NCBI GenBank assembly: GCA_937959275.1
Contig: CALGLU010000036.1
Span: forward strand, 105,441-169,440
Length of the DNA: 64,000 nt
Direction: 5' to 3'
Source: an uncultured Saprospiraceae bacterium
GTDB taxonomy: Bacteria; Bacteroidota; Bacteroidia; Chitinophagales; Saprospiraceae
Shown here piece by piece: positions 54,403 to 63,791 of this stretch. Under the pieces are notes generated by a model. That model did not search any database. It saw nothing but the letters and a program-made list of their open reading frames with translations, and had not been told where the DNA came from. Both the position numbers and the translations under genes were made by a program. The stretch's first letter is position 1. Every line of letters begins with the position of its first letter.

Positions 54403-55542
54403 ATGCATAAGACAAAATTTATGATACAAAAAAGTTATTTCTTCATACTGTTTTTCACATTCGGGATGATAAGCTGTTTGGATCCGATAGAGCTTGATAT
54501 TCCAAGAGGCGAATCAGAGGCTGTTGTCGTAGAAGGTAAGTTGGTCAAGGGTAATCCTTCATCAATTGAAGTATCTGTACAACGGATTTTTGTATTTGAT
54601 GGCAGTAGTCAAAATCTAAAAATTAATGCTGTCACGCTGATGAGTGAGGGCGGGGATGAGATTAAACTGTCTAGGGATAATGAAGGAGAATTTAGCCAAA
54701 GCTTTGGTCCAGACAATCCATTTGATGTGTCCATAAATGATTCATATAAAATTCGTGTAGAATTATTTGATGGGAGAATTGTGGAGTCTGCTTTTGAGGC
54801 GGTTCAATCTGTTGGCGCTAATGATGAAGTGGACTTAACATTGCAGAATAGAGAAGTGTTTTCAGAAACAAGTGGAGACTTCGTAACAAGGCAAAAACTT
54901 ATTTTAGACCTCAAATCTCAGATTAGGAATATTCAGCAAGACCCAAAACGATTCAGGTGGACTGTGGAGCGTTACTTTAAATTGACTGATAGTCCTGATG
55001 CGTATCAAATTAGAGATCCACAAGACCGGAACATATTTGTTCAGCCAAAGACATGTTATATCCGAGACAAAGCCTCTTTGACAAAGACATTTATATTCGA
55101 TGGGTTTGCATCTGATCAAGATGAATTAAACTTTGCATCGGAGATATTTGATGGGACACTTAATGACTATCGACTTGCTGATACGATGTATTTCTCAGTT
55201 GTTCAAGAAGCATTAAGTGAAGGCGCCTTTAAGTATTATGATGAAATCTCTAAGGTGTTAGAGCGTACAGGCAGTATGTTTGACCCACCTGCAGGTAAGA
55301 TAAAATCAAATTTTGTAAATGTTAATGACCCAGAGGATGAAATCTTTGGCTACTTCTATGCATCGGAGCAAGAGCAGACAAGAGTCATGGTGACACCTGA
55401 TCAAGTGGGTAATCCCAACCCGTTATGTCCTGCGCCAACGGGTGAAGGATGGAGGCCAGGTCAATGTCCATTTACGGATTGTTGTGATTGTTTGGCTGTG
55501 CCGAATAGCTCTTTAGAAGCACCAGATTTTTGGAATCGATAA
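54403..55542 (+). CDS. DUF4249 lipoprotein, paralogue
   Basis: This 379-residue lipoprotein has the lipobox FGMISC followed by LDPIELDIPRGES, the same opening as its neighbour. It shares the ending FDPPAGKIKSN..EDEIFGYFYASEQ. The two genes lie 5 bp apart and are about as similar as an old tandem duplication. The Cys-rich C-terminus (CPFTDCCDCLAVPNSS) resembles the end of the first copy (CIDCTVW). I used the ATG at 54403; ATG 54421 is also possible. Confidence 0.88.
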   Translation: MHKTKFMIQKSYFFILFFTFGMISCLDPIELDIPRGESEAVVVEGKLVKGNPSSIEVSVQRIFVFDGSSQNLKINAVTLMSEGGDEIKLSRDNEGEFSQSFGPDNPFDVSINDSYKIRVELFDGRIVESAFEAVQSVGANDEVDLTLQNREVFSETSGDFVTRQKLILDLKSQIRNIQQDPKRFRWTVERYFKLTDSPDAYQIRDPQDRNIFVQPKTCYIRDKASLTKTFIFDGFASDQDELNFASEIFDGTLNDYRLADTMYFSVVQEALSEGAFKYYDEISKVLERTGSMFDPPAGKIKSNFVNVNDPEDEIFGYFYASEQEQTRVMVTPDQVGNPNPLCPAPTGEGWRPGQCPFTDCCDCLAVPNSSLEAPDFWNR

Positions 55543-55563
55543 TTAGGATTAAATAAAGATAGA

Positions 55564-57216
55564 ATGAAATTATATACATATTTAAGTTTGGGAATCTGCC
55601 TGCTGTTACTATCAAGTAATCGCTTAGCTGCGAATTCTGCCTGTTATGTTCATGTAGATAAATCGTTTTACTGTGTGGGTGAGGATATTCATTTTAATTT
55701 ATATCTCCCATTGGATTTTAAACAACATGATGTTTCAGTTAAAGTTGTTTTGCTGGATTCAAAGGGTCATGTGACGGCAACATTTTTTAGAAAGAATGAC
55801 ATGTTATCCCAGGTTTCTGGACGATACAGGATTCCATATAACTTAAAGCCAGAAATGTACTATTTGCAATTTATGTCTGAGGATGTCAGTACAAAATCAG
55901 AAGTCTTATTCGCAGAAATTGCAATACCGATTTATAATTTCTTAGAAAATATTGTTCCCGCAAATGCAAAAAAGATTGACGCCCCGAATCCCGTATCAGA
56001 TCTTGAATCAGGAGGCTTATCAATTGATATTGATGTGCCAGAATCGATCTTAAGCAAAGCTGATGTTAGCGGTCTGATAAAAGTTACAAATGCAAATGGA
56101 GAGACTGTAAAATCTGAAATTTCGGTGTCAGTAGTCAATGAAGATGTCGGTGGACCAAGCGTGATAGGTGGGTCAAGTATTGTATCTGGAAAAACAATAC
56201 AGAGTAATCTAGCACCTAATCTTGAAACCCAGATGTATGCAAAGGGTAGACTAGTAGATGGTGACAACCAACCAATACAGGCAAATATAGTCGGTGCATT
56301 TTCTACATTAGAAAATCGATTTTTATTTACAAAGTCAAATGAAGACGGCGTTTTCTTTTTGGATTTGCCAACCTTCGAGGGCAGTAAGCCTGTGCAGATG
56401 CTCGGTTATCATATCGATCATGAGAATATCACTATTGATAAAACGAATACCTATACTATTCAAAATCCCCAGGCATTTTATTTTAATGATAAAATAAAAG
56501 ACTACTTAGAACTCTGCCGAATTCGAAAGAAATTGGAACAGCATTTTGAAGTTGTTGACAATGAAGAAGCAAAGGAGATTGTCTATGATATGAATGCATT
56601 GAGTCCTGATGCAACGTATGATATTAAAGAGTATGAAGCCTTTGATAAGTTTGCTGGCTTCTTCAAAGAAATCTTGACACCGCTGAGATTCAGAGAAAAA
56701 AAGGACGTATTTGAAGCGTATATGTATGATCCAACTGAACGAAGAGCATCTAAAAAGTATTTTCAAGGAAAACCAATGTTCATTGTCAATGGAATGGTGA
56801 CAAGAGATGGTAATTATATTGCGAATCTTCCAATGGAAAAAATCGAAAAAGTAGATTTGTTCTTTTCTCCCAAGGGATTAAGAAATCAATTTAATGCCTT
56901 TGGACGATTTGGTGTCGTCAGGATAATTTCAAATGACCCTAGCTTAAAAGTGCCTGAAGCCGAATTAGCCGATATTGTCATGGTGCATGGTGTAGACGGA
57001 GATCTCAAGTCCGAAGGGTCTCAGGAATTACCAGCGGGATTTCCAAATCTGAATCCGCAGGTGTATTGGAATAGTGGTATTGAAACATCGGCCTCTGGAG
57101 AAATGTCTTTTAACTACAGACAGCCTGACGATGAAGGCACATACACAATTGTTGTCGTAGCTAGAGATGAGAAAGGAAATATTGGTACAAGAAAACTGAG
57201 TTATACAAGTCAATAA
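55564..57216 (+). CDS. Macroglobulin/MG2-like exported protein
   Basis: This 550-residue exported protein has a signal peptide (LLLLSSNRLAANS). The N-terminal domain (about 25-125; HVDKSFYCVGEDIHFNLYLPL, DVSVKVVLLDSKGHV, GRYRIPYNLKPEMYYLQFM) is an alpha-2-macroglobulin MG2-like beta sandwich, repeated more loosely later. Residues near 215-260 resemble a carboxypeptidase-regulatory domain, and 400-470 contain a TonB-plug-like VNGMVTRDGNYI pattern. Such proteins occur beside TonB receptors and DUF4249 genes in Bacteroidota, as here, 21 bp after the paralogue. Role in transport complex is inference. Confidence 0.8.
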   Translation: MKLYTYLSLGICLLLLSSNRLAANSACYVHVDKSFYCVGEDIHFNLYLPLDFKQHDVSVKVVLLDSKGHVTATFFRKNDMLSQVSGRYRIPYNLKPEMYYLQFMSEDVSTKSEVLFAEIAIPIYNFLENIVPANAKKIDAPNPVSDLESGGLSIDIDVPESILSKADVSGLIKVTNANGETVKSEISVSVVNEDVGGPSVIGGSSIVSGKTIQSNLAPNLETQMYAKGRLVDGDNQPIQANIVGAFSTLENRFLFTKSNEDGVFFLDLPTFEGSKPVQMLGYHIDHENITIDKTNTYTIQNPQAFYFNDKIKDYLELCRIRKKLEQHFEVVDNEEAKEIVYDMNALSPDATYDIKEYEAFDKFAGFFKEILTPLRFREKKDVFEAYMYDPTERRASKKYFQGKPMFIVNGMVTRDGNYIANLPMEKIEKVDLFFSPKGLRNQFNAFGRFGVVRIISNDPSLKVPEAELADIVMVHGVDGDLKSEGSQELPAGFPNLNPQVYWNSGIETSASGEMSFNYRQPDDEGTYTIVVVARDEKGNIGTRKLSYTSQ

Positions 57217-57245
57217 AATCTGGCTAAGCCCAAACAACACATCAT

Positions 57246-57659
57246 ATGAAAGTCTGCGGGATTGAATTAAAATCAAATGAAGCCCGCATTGTCGTGCTAG
57301 AAGGACATATAGAATCCTATGACATTGTACAGCTTGATACCAACAAGTTTAAATTAGAAGACTCAAAGGATCAAAAAGCAGTACAACAGTTTAGGGATCA
57401 AATTCTTGAATTTTTTAAGTGGCAAGATTTTGATTGTGTTGGGATTAAAGAAAGAATTACAAAGGGCAGATTTGCTGGTGGAGCTATATCATTTAAAATA
57501 GAAGGTCTCATTCAGACGAGTGATTGTCCAGTGCAGTTAGTCCATAATATGTCGATGAAGTCAGCCCTCAAAGAAGTTGACTTTGATCCGACTCTTGTTA
57601 AAAAATATCAAGAAGAAGCACTTAAAGTAGCGATCTATCTATTGAAAATAAAGTCATGA
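57246..57659 (+). CDS. DUF3010 family protein
   Basis: This 137-residue protein of the DUF3010 family has the typical KVCGIELKSNEARIVVLEG start, an acidic middle (KLEDSKDQKAVQQFRDQILEFF), CVGIKERITKGRFAGGAISFKIEG and the LVHNMSMKSALKEVDF end. It looks like a small RNase H/actin-like fold; the function is unknown. It overlaps the following glycosyltransferase gene by 4 bases, so the pair is translationally coupled. Confidence 0.85.
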   Translation: MKVCGIELKSNEARIVVLEGHIESYDIVQLDTNKFKLEDSKDQKAVQQFRDQILEFFKWQDFDCVGIKERITKGRFAGGAISFKIEGLIQTSDCPVQLVHNMSMKSALKEVDFDPTLVKKYQEEALKVAIYLLKIKS

Positions 57660-58642
57660 TTAGCATATTGATGCCTGTCAAAAATGCAGGTCCATACCTA
57701 GAGGACTGCCTAACATCTATTGTAAATCAATCATATACGGATTGGGAGTTGATCGCAGTCAATGACCACTCAGATGACAACAGTGTCGTGATCCTAGAAG
57801 CGTTTGCAGGCCAAGATGACAGGATACAATGGGTCAATCATTCTGGCCATGGTGTTATAGAGGCTTTACGCACAGCGTATACGCACAGCACTGGTAATCG
57901 AATCACACGAATGGATGCCGATGACCTGATGTCAACTGATAAGCTAGACCAGATGGCTGCCTTACTCGGCCAGTCGGGAGCCGGCCATCTAGTGACTGGC
58001 TATGTAGAGTATTTCTCGAGCACTGGCATTGGCAACGGCTATGCAAAGTATGCCAAATGGCTAAATGACTTAAGTGAGCAAGAGAATAATTTCGCAGAGA
58101 TATATAAAGAGTGTGTCATTCCATCACCTTGTTGGATGATAGCTAGGGATGATTTTGAGCGTTGTGGAGGCTTTTTAAATAATTTATATCCCGAAGACTA
58201 TGATCTTTGTTTTCGATTCAGAGAGGCGGGCCTGCGTATCCGTACAGTCAAAAAAGTGATTCATCATTGGAGAGATCATTCATCAAGAGCATCTAGAAAT
58301 GATCCCAATTATTTAGATAATCGATTCTTAGAACTTAAGCTTTATTATTTTTTAAAAGCAGATTATAATTCCTCAAAGGAATTGGTCTTATGGGGAGCAG
58401 GTAAAAAGGCGAAGCTCATTGCCCAATATCTGTTGGATAAAGGAATTAGATTTCGCTGGATTTGTAACAATGATAAAAAGATCGGAAAGACAATCTATGA
58501 TCAAATGATTGAATCCACAGATATCATCCGAGAACTCAATTCAGCAGACTGTATAGTCGCTGTGGCTAATCATGAAGCCCAATTGGAGATTAAGGCAACC
58601 TTAGCAGATCAACAACCGATCAAGGCCTACTTTATGTGTTAA
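57656..58642 (+). CDS. Family 2 glycosyltransferase
   Basis: This 328-residue GT-A-fold protein has ISILMPVKNAGPYLEDCLTSIVNQSYTDWELIAVNDHSDD at the start. The metal-binding DxD is in RMDADD (D87, D89), and DYDLCFRFREAGLR and HHWRDH lie later. The C-terminal part (about 240-328) reads ELVLWGAGKKAKLIAQYLLDKG, a Rossmann-like NAD/sugar-nucleotide-type segment, unusual as an extra domain. The sugar and acceptor are unknown. It is coupled to the DUF3010 gene and ends near the terminator at 58657. Confidence 0.87.
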   Translation: MISILMPVKNAGPYLEDCLTSIVNQSYTDWELIAVNDHSDDNSVVILEAFAGQDDRIQWVNHSGHGVIEALRTAYTHSTGNRITRMDADDLMSTDKLDQMAALLGQSGAGHLVTGYVEYFSSTGIGNGYAKYAKWLNDLSEQENNFAEIYKECVIPSPCWMIARDDFERCGGFLNNLYPEDYDLCFRFREAGLRIRTVKKVIHHWRDHSSRASRNDPNYLDNRFLELKLYYFLKADYNSSKELVLWGAGKKAKLIAQYLLDKGIRFRWICNNDKKIGKTIYDQMIESTDIIRELNSADCIVAVANHEAQLEIKATLADQQPIKAYFMC

Positions 58643-58656
58643 TTAAAAAACCGGAT

Positions 58657-58679
58657 CTCTGAAGTTTTCAACTTCAGAG
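58657..58679 (-). terminator. Hairpin terminator, mainly for the VOC gene
   Basis: The 10-bp stem CTCTGAAGTT/AACTTCAGAG has a 3-nt loop. On the minus strand it is followed by ATCCGG and TTTTTT, so it best fits termination of the zinc-ribbon/VOC genes, 110 bp downstream of the VOC stop. Confidence 0.6.
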
Positions 58680-58788
58680 GCATCTGATTGAATTGCAATT
58701 GTTTTTCATCGAGGCATGATGGCTTGAAGATCCGTTGGATTTTAGTGTATCTACGGACCATCTTCTATAGACTATCGACTCCTCAGAA

Positions 58789-59214
58789 CTACAGCTCCTC
58801 AGCCCAAGGATCATACGATCCAAAATTCCATAAATGGCCTTCTGGATCAAAGACACTATAGGCATGTCCTCCATAAGATTGAGCTTCAAGAGGCAAAGCA
58901 ACTTTTGCTCCAGCTCTGATTGCATTTTCGTAATGGGATTTCATAAGTGAATCATCCAAAATGATGTTTGCACTTTGCGTGTTCATATTGTCTAAGTCTT
59001 TGGGGACAGTCATGAGTCTACCATACGGCGTATCGCTTTCGGAGCTAATCATGATCATGCCTGATCCATAGGTTAATTGGGCATGTGCTATACCGCCGTT
59101 GCCATCTGGAAAAACAGCTTTCTTGTTAAATCCAAAAGCGAGGCTCAGCCAATCCACAGCAGCTGTTGCATTTTTATATTTCATGGTTGGGATAATCCTA
59201 GAGTTTGCAGACAT
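58789..59214 (-). CDS. VOC/glyoxalase-like protein
   Basis: This 141-residue protein has the VOC (PhnB-like) fold: RIIPTMKYKNATAAVDWLSLAFGF at the start, HAQLTYGSGMIMISSE, then a second half with SHYENAIRAGAKVALPLEAQSYGGHAYSVFDPEGHLWNFG. DPEGHLW is the strongest signature. Metal ligands of true glyoxalase are only partly present. The role is unknown. It starts 2 bp downstream of the zinc-ribbon gene end, so the two form an operon. Confidence 0.88.
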   Translation of the reverse strand: MSANSRIIPTMKYKNATAAVDWLSLAFGFNKKAVFPDGNGGIAHAQLTYGSGMIMISSESDTPYGRLMTVPKDLDNMNTQSANIILDDSLMKSHYENAIRAGAKVALPLEAQSYGGHAYSVFDPEGHLWNFGSYDPWAEEL

Positions 59215-59215
59215 G

Positions 59216-59482
59216 TCAACTAGATTTAAGGGCTTGGGTGTTAAAAATATGTTCTAATTCTTGCTGAATAATCGTTTTCAGATGTTTATACCAGTCTTCA
59301 TGAAGAGAATGCTTGTGACAAGAGTGACATTGCGTTGTTTTCCATTGTTTTTGACAATCGGGGCATTTTGCGGCTGTGTCAAAGGTATTCCAACGAAAAC
59401 CACAGCTACAAGACCATTTAGATGATGCATTAGGCTCCCAATCACATATAGGGCACGCGATATGATTTTGATTTTCAGACAT
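59216..59482 (-). CDS. Zinc-ribbon protein
   Basis: This 88-residue protein has four Cys-type pairs: CPIC, CSC, CPDC and CHSC, giving two zinc-ribbon-like sites in the first 60 residues. The C-terminal part is helical. No catalytic domain is seen. It is first in a small operon with the VOC gene. It may be a nucleic-acid or protein adaptor. Confidence 0.75.
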   Translation of the reverse strand: MSENQNHIACPICDWEPNASSKWSCSCGFRWNTFDTAAKCPDCQKQWKTTQCHSCHKHSLHEDWYKHLKTIIQQELEHIFNTQALKSS

Positions 59483-59650
59483 TTACCGGATAGAAAACTA
59501 AGAAATTTATCCAAATTCAATTGCCTAATGACAAAATTAAAATTTGGAATGATGTCTAAGGACAATTATATATAGGGTAGGTGAGGGATGCAATAAAATA
59601 TGCAAATTGAGTTTAACTAGCTTTATATCAAGATCATTATATATGGAGTT

Positions 59651-59685
59651 TTGGTATAATGTCACCTTAAAAATTGGTATATTTA
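59651..59685 (+). promoter_or_regulatory. Candidate gyrA promoter
   Basis: TTG at 59651-59653 and TATATTTA at 59678-59685 (7 of the 8 positions fit TAnnTTTG) are separated by 24 bp, slightly long, and lie 35 bp upstream of the gyrA ATG. Confidence 0.35.
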
Positions 59686-59720
59686 CACTCTTAAAATTGA
59701 TCTAAAATCACTACCCATAT

Positions 59721-62282
59721 ATGGCACAAAATGACAAAATAATCCCCATTAATATTGAGGATGAGATGAAATCCGCCTATATCGATTATTCGATGTCTGT
59801 GATTGTCTCTCGTGCATTGCCTGATGTTCGCGATGGATTGAAGCCTGTACACAGACGAATCCTTCATGGAATGAATGAATTAGGCCTGACAGCAGGGAAA
59901 TCGCATAAGAAATCGGCTAGAGTTGTCGGTGAAGTGCTGGGTAAATATCACCCGCACGGAGATGGATCTGTCTACGATGCAATGGTACGATTGGCTCAAG
60001 ACTGGTCATTGCGATATCCATTGGTCAATGGTCAAGGTAATTTTGGTCATATTGATGGAGATGGTCCTGCAGCCATGAGATATACTGAGGCAAGACTGGA
60101 GAAAATATCGGACGATATCTTATCCGATATTAAAAAAGATACAGTCGATTTTAGGAATAATTTTGATGATTCGTTAACAGAGCCTTCTGTACTCCCGACA
60201 AGAGTGCCAAATCTTCTTGTCAATGGAGCGACAGGTATTGCTGTCGGTATGGCAACCAACATGATGCCTCATAATTTAACAGAAGTTGTGGATGGTATTG
60301 TGGCTACGATCGCAAATCCTGAGATTAGCATTGACGAATTAATGGAACATGTCAAAGCACCGGATTTTCCCACAGGTGGAATCATTTATGGGATGGAAGG
60401 TGTCAGGGAAGCTTTTCACACAGGTAGAGGTAGAGTTGTCTTAAGAGGAAAAGCAGAAATCGTCACGACTAAAACTGGGCGATCACAAATTATTATTACA
60501 GAGATTCCCTACCAGGTAAATACTGCCAATCTGGAACGTAAGATTGCTGACCTCGTCAAAGATGAAAAGATCAAAGGAATCAGTGGTCTTAGAAATGAGT
60601 CTGATAGAAGATCTGGCTTGCGGATTGTTGTTGATTTGAAAAATGATTCAATGCCAAGTGTGGTACTGAGTCAGCTTTATAAATATTCTCCGCTGCAAAC
60701 ATCCTATGGAGTCAATAATGTGTGCTTAGTCGATGGCAGGCCTAGGATATTGAACCTCAAGCAAATGATTGAGGAATTCATCAAGTTTAGAATAGAGGTC
60801 GTTGTCAGGAGAACTCAATTTGAACTTAAAAAGGCCGAGGAAAGAGCGCATATTCTTGAAGGTTTAATCATTGCTGTTGATAATATTGATGAGGTCATTC
60901 GAATCATTAGAAAGTCGAAAACTGTTGACGAAGCTAAGGAAGGATTGATTGCAGCCTTTAATTTGTCAGAGATACAAGCGAAGGCTATATTAGAAATGCG
61001 TCTTCAAAAACTAGTGAGTTTAGAAATAAACAAACTGAGAGAAGAATTTGACGAATTGATGAAGCGTATCGAACACTACAAAGCTATATTGGCGAGTGAA
61101 GACATGCAGAAAGAAATCGTCAAAACGGAGCTAGCAGAAGTCAAGGAAGCGTATGGTGATGAGCGCAGAACTCAGATTACTTATTCAGATGGAGAGATCA
61201 ATATAGAAGATATGATCCCTAATGACGAGATGGTTATTTCTATTTCGCACTTAGGCTATATTAAGCGTACCAAGTCAGATGAATTTAAGCAGCAGGGTAG
61301 AGGTGGACGTGGATCTAGAGGTAGTAAGACAAGAGACGCTGACTATGTCGAACATGTTCTGGTAGCGAATGCACACAACTATTTGCTCCTGTTTACTGAG
61401 CAAGGCAGATGCTTTTGGATAAGAGTGTATGAGGTGCCAGAAGCATCTAAGGCATCATCAGGCAGAGTGATACAAAATCTAATTCAATTGCCTAAAGATG
61501 ATAAGGTTAAGGCTTACATTATCATTAAGGACTTAAAAGATGAAGAGTTTTTAGATAATAATTACATTCTATTCTGTACTAAGAATGGCTTGATTAAAAA
61601 GACACTCGTCAGGAAGTTCTCTAGAGTTAGATCGAATGGTATTAATGCAATTACGATCAATGAAGGTGATCAATTGATTGAGGCAAAATTGACAAATGGT
61701 GCAAACCGCATCTTGATAGCAAATCAAAATGGAAGAGCGATTCACTTTGAAGAAACGAAGGTAAGAAGCATGGGCAGATCAGCTGCTGGAGTTAGAGGAA
61801 TTAAGCTAGATGATGATAAGGATCAGGTAGTTGGCATGATAACAGTCGACCCAGAAGCAGAAAGTAGTACGATTCTTGTAGTTTCTGAAAATGGATATGG
61901 AAAACGTTCGCTAGTCGATGACTATAGAGTTACGAATCGAGGGGGCAAAGGCGTGAAAAGTATGCAAGTCACTGATAAGACAGGTAAAGTCATGTCGATT
62001 AAGTCAGTGAACGATGAACATGATCTCATGATCACAACTAAAGAAGGCATTGTTATTCGAATGGCTGTCGAGCAGCTTCGCGTGATGGGAAGAGCGACTC
62101 AAGGTGTTAGAGTTATTCGATTAGATAATTCAGATGCTATTGCTGATTTAGCTGTTTTAGCCAAGTCTGATGATGAAGAAACTATTGGAGATGCCGAAAT
62201 AGTAGGCGACAATGAAGAGAATATAGAGACTGATACAGACGCAAATACCGGCAATGTAGATGCTGGTCATGAGGAAGAATAA
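59721..62282 (+). CDS. gyrA: DNA gyrase subunit A
   Basis: This 853-residue subunit breaks and rejoins DNA for negative supercoiling with GyrB. Key residues: catalytic Y121 in [32 protein letters not shown] (the quinolone-resistance region), and QTSYGVNN. The C-terminal beta-pinwheel contains the GyrA-box-like [11 protein letters not shown], which identifies gyrase rather than topoisomerase IV, and an acidic tail. In the quinolone region the E. coli Ser83 position is Gly82 here, while Asp87 is kept as Asp86. It is followed by a TPR protein gene. Confidence 0.97.
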   Translation: MAQNDKIIPINIEDEMKSAYIDYSMSVIVSRALPDVRDGLKPVHRRILHGMNELGLTAGKSHKKSARVVGEVLGKYHPHGDGSVYDAMVRLAQDWSLRYPLVNGQGNFGHIDGDGPAAMRYTEARLEKISDDILSDIKKDTVDFRNNFDDSLTEPSVLPTRVPNLLVNGATGIAVGMATNMMPHNLTEVVDGIVATIANPEISIDELMEHVKAPDFPTGGIIYGMEGVREAFHTGRGRVVLRGKAEIVTTKTGRSQIIITEIPYQVNTANLERKIADLVKDEKIKGISGLRNESDRRSGLRIVVDLKNDSMPSVVLSQLYKYSPLQTSYGVNNVCLVDGRPRILNLKQMIEEFIKFRIEVVVRRTQFELKKAEERAHILEGLIIAVDNIDEVIRIIRKSKTVDEAKEGLIAAFNLSEIQAKAILEMRLQKLVSLEINKLREEFDELMKRIEHYKAILASEDMQKEIVKTELAEVKEAYGDERRTQITYSDGEINIEDMIPNDEMVISISHLGYIKRTKSDEFKQQGRGGRGSRGSKTRDADYVEHVLVANAHNYLLLFTEQGRCFWIRVYEVPEASKASSGRVIQNLIQLPKDDKVKAYIIIKDLKDEEFLDNNYILFCTKNGLIKKTLVRKFSRVRSNGINAITINEGDQLIEAKLTNGANRILIANQNGRAIHFEETKVRSMGRSAAGVRGIKLDDDKDQVVGMITVDPEAESSTILVVSENGYGKRSLVDDYRVTNRGGKGVKSMQVTDKTGKVMSIKSVNDEHDLMITTKEGIVIRMAVEQLRVMGRATQGVRVIRLDNSDAIADLAVLAKSDDEETIGDAEIVGDNEENIETDTDANTGNVDAGHEEE

Positions 62283-62403
62283 TCTGTTTTAACATTTTGA
62301 AACGTATGTTTTAACGTTTATTAAACAGATATCCTGAGATTTAATCGTCAAAATTGTGTTAGTAATATTGAAAAGAAATAAAATCACTTATAATCTACGA
62401 ATA

Positions 62404-63561
62404 ATGAAAAAAATCGTTTTATCCATTTTATCAGTCTGTTTGATCGCCCTAAGCATCCAGGCTCAGTCAGTAAAAGATATGCTCAAAGAAGCATCAAGTA
62501 TTATTAAAACCGCAGATGATCAAATGACTGCTAGGTTACTGAATCCAGAAGCTCCGCTTGAAAACGCAATGGCAGGAGTTGAAGCATTCAAAATCTATGC
62601 TAAGGCATTAGAGATTGCTGAAAAGAAGGGAGACAAGAAAAAGATTATGTCTGGTCTTGCCGATACAGAAACACACCTAAATAACTTAGGTGTTGGTATG
62701 TACCAATCTGGCGATTATGCGAGCGCATTTGAAAATTTTGACGCAAGCATAAAAGTGTTTGAATTATTAAAAGCCAATGGTGCTAAGAGCCGACTTGATG
62801 AAGGTACACTACTTGCTGATCAAGAGTTATTTGCTGGAATAACAGCTTTTTACAGTAATAACTTTGAGGCAGCAATGCCTTATTACAAAAAGCTTTATGA
62901 CGCTGGTACTGAAGAACCTGCAATCTATGAAGGATTGTATAAGATGACTATCGAAACAGATCCTGAAGCTGCAGATGCTATCCTTGTGGCAGGAAGAGAG
63001 AAGTTTCCAGAAAACACAACATTGTTGTTTACTGAAATCAATAAGTACTTAGCTGCGGGTGAACTAGATATATTAATTGAAAAGCTTAAGGCTGCTAAAG
63101 AGCAAGAGCCAGATAATTTGTCTGTGATTACAACACTTGGTAATGTCCATGATCAACTTCATGTGAAAGCAACAGAAGATGGAGATGATGTAAAAGCTGA
63201 AGAGTACTTTAACGGAGCTTTAGGCTACTACAAAGAAGTTATGGATCAAGATGCAGATAACTTTGATGCTTGGTATAGTTCAGGCGCTTTATATTACAAT
63301 AAGGCTGCTAATATGGCACCGAAAATCAATGAATTAGCAAATGATTTTTCTGCCGAAGGGACTAAGCAATACAATGTGATGAAAGAAAAGATGGATGCTA
63401 CATTTGCACAAGCTCTGCCTTACTTTGAAAAAGCAGAATCAATAGATGGATCAGATAGAAATACGATCATCGCATTAAAAGAAATCTTCGCTCGTCAAAG
63501 TGATTTTGATAAAGTGAGTGCATATCAAGTAAAGCTTGATGCATTAAAAGTCGAAGAATAA
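62404..63561 (+). CDS. Exported tetratricopeptide-repeat protein
   Basis: This 385-residue protein has a signal peptide (MKKIVLSILSVCLIALSIQAQS) and several TPR-like helix pairs (for example LNNLGVGMYQSGDYASAFENFDASIKVF and AGITAFYSNNFEAAMPYYKKLYDAGT; more at about 225-300 and 335-380). It probably serves as a protein-binding scaffold in the periplasm. The ATG at 62404 is used because it begins the signal peptide. It follows gyrA by 121 bp on the same strand and is closed by a terminator at 63585. Confidence 0.87.
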   Translation: MKKIVLSILSVCLIALSIQAQSVKDMLKEASSIIKTADDQMTARLLNPEAPLENAMAGVEAFKIYAKALEIAEKKGDKKKIMSGLADTETHLNNLGVGMYQSGDYASAFENFDASIKVFELLKANGAKSRLDEGTLLADQELFAGITAFYSNNFEAAMPYYKKLYDAGTEEPAIYEGLYKMTIETDPEAADAILVAGREKFPENTTLLFTEINKYLAAGELDILIEKLKAAKEQEPDNLSVITTLGNVHDQLHVKATEDGDDVKAEEYFNGALGYYKEVMDQDADNFDAWYSSGALYYNKAANMAPKINELANDFSAEGTKQYNVMKEKMDATFAQALPYFEKAESIDGSDRNTIIALKEIFARQSDFDKVSAYQVKLDALKVEE

Positions 63562-63584
63562 ACACTCAGACAATTAGAATTAAT

Positions 63585-63618
63585 AAAGGGAATAGCCATT
63601 GGTTGTTCCCTTTTTTTT
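63585..63618 (+). terminator. Intrinsic terminator after TPR gene
   Basis: The stem AAAGGGAA (63585-63592) pairs with TTCCCTTT (63606-63613) around a loop that itself can pair (AGCC/GGTT), and is followed by further T residues. Confidence 0.85.
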
Positions 63619-63731
63619 ATGCCCGATGTAGAATACGTCAAATAATTTTACAGTAGACCACTAGCCTCGGTTTTATGTCATTATGCTATATCAAGTAAGA
63701 GTTCAATAGTTTAACACAATAAATTCAACGT

Positions 63732-63763
63732 CCAACATTCAACATTGCGACGAACGGAAGCTA
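63732..63763. repeat. Dispersed 32-bp repeat, copy 2
   Basis: Second copy of the repeat at 41067-41098 (28 of 32 identical), here in the gap between the TPR gene and the pyrophosphohydrolase-like gene. Confidence 0.7.
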
Positions 63764-63791
63764 TATTTGTCATATTCTATAAATATGAAAT

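Noticed and set aside
58674..58925. 83-codon minus-strand frame
   Set aside because: It overlaps the VOC gene in another frame, covers the terminator hairpin and has no family features.
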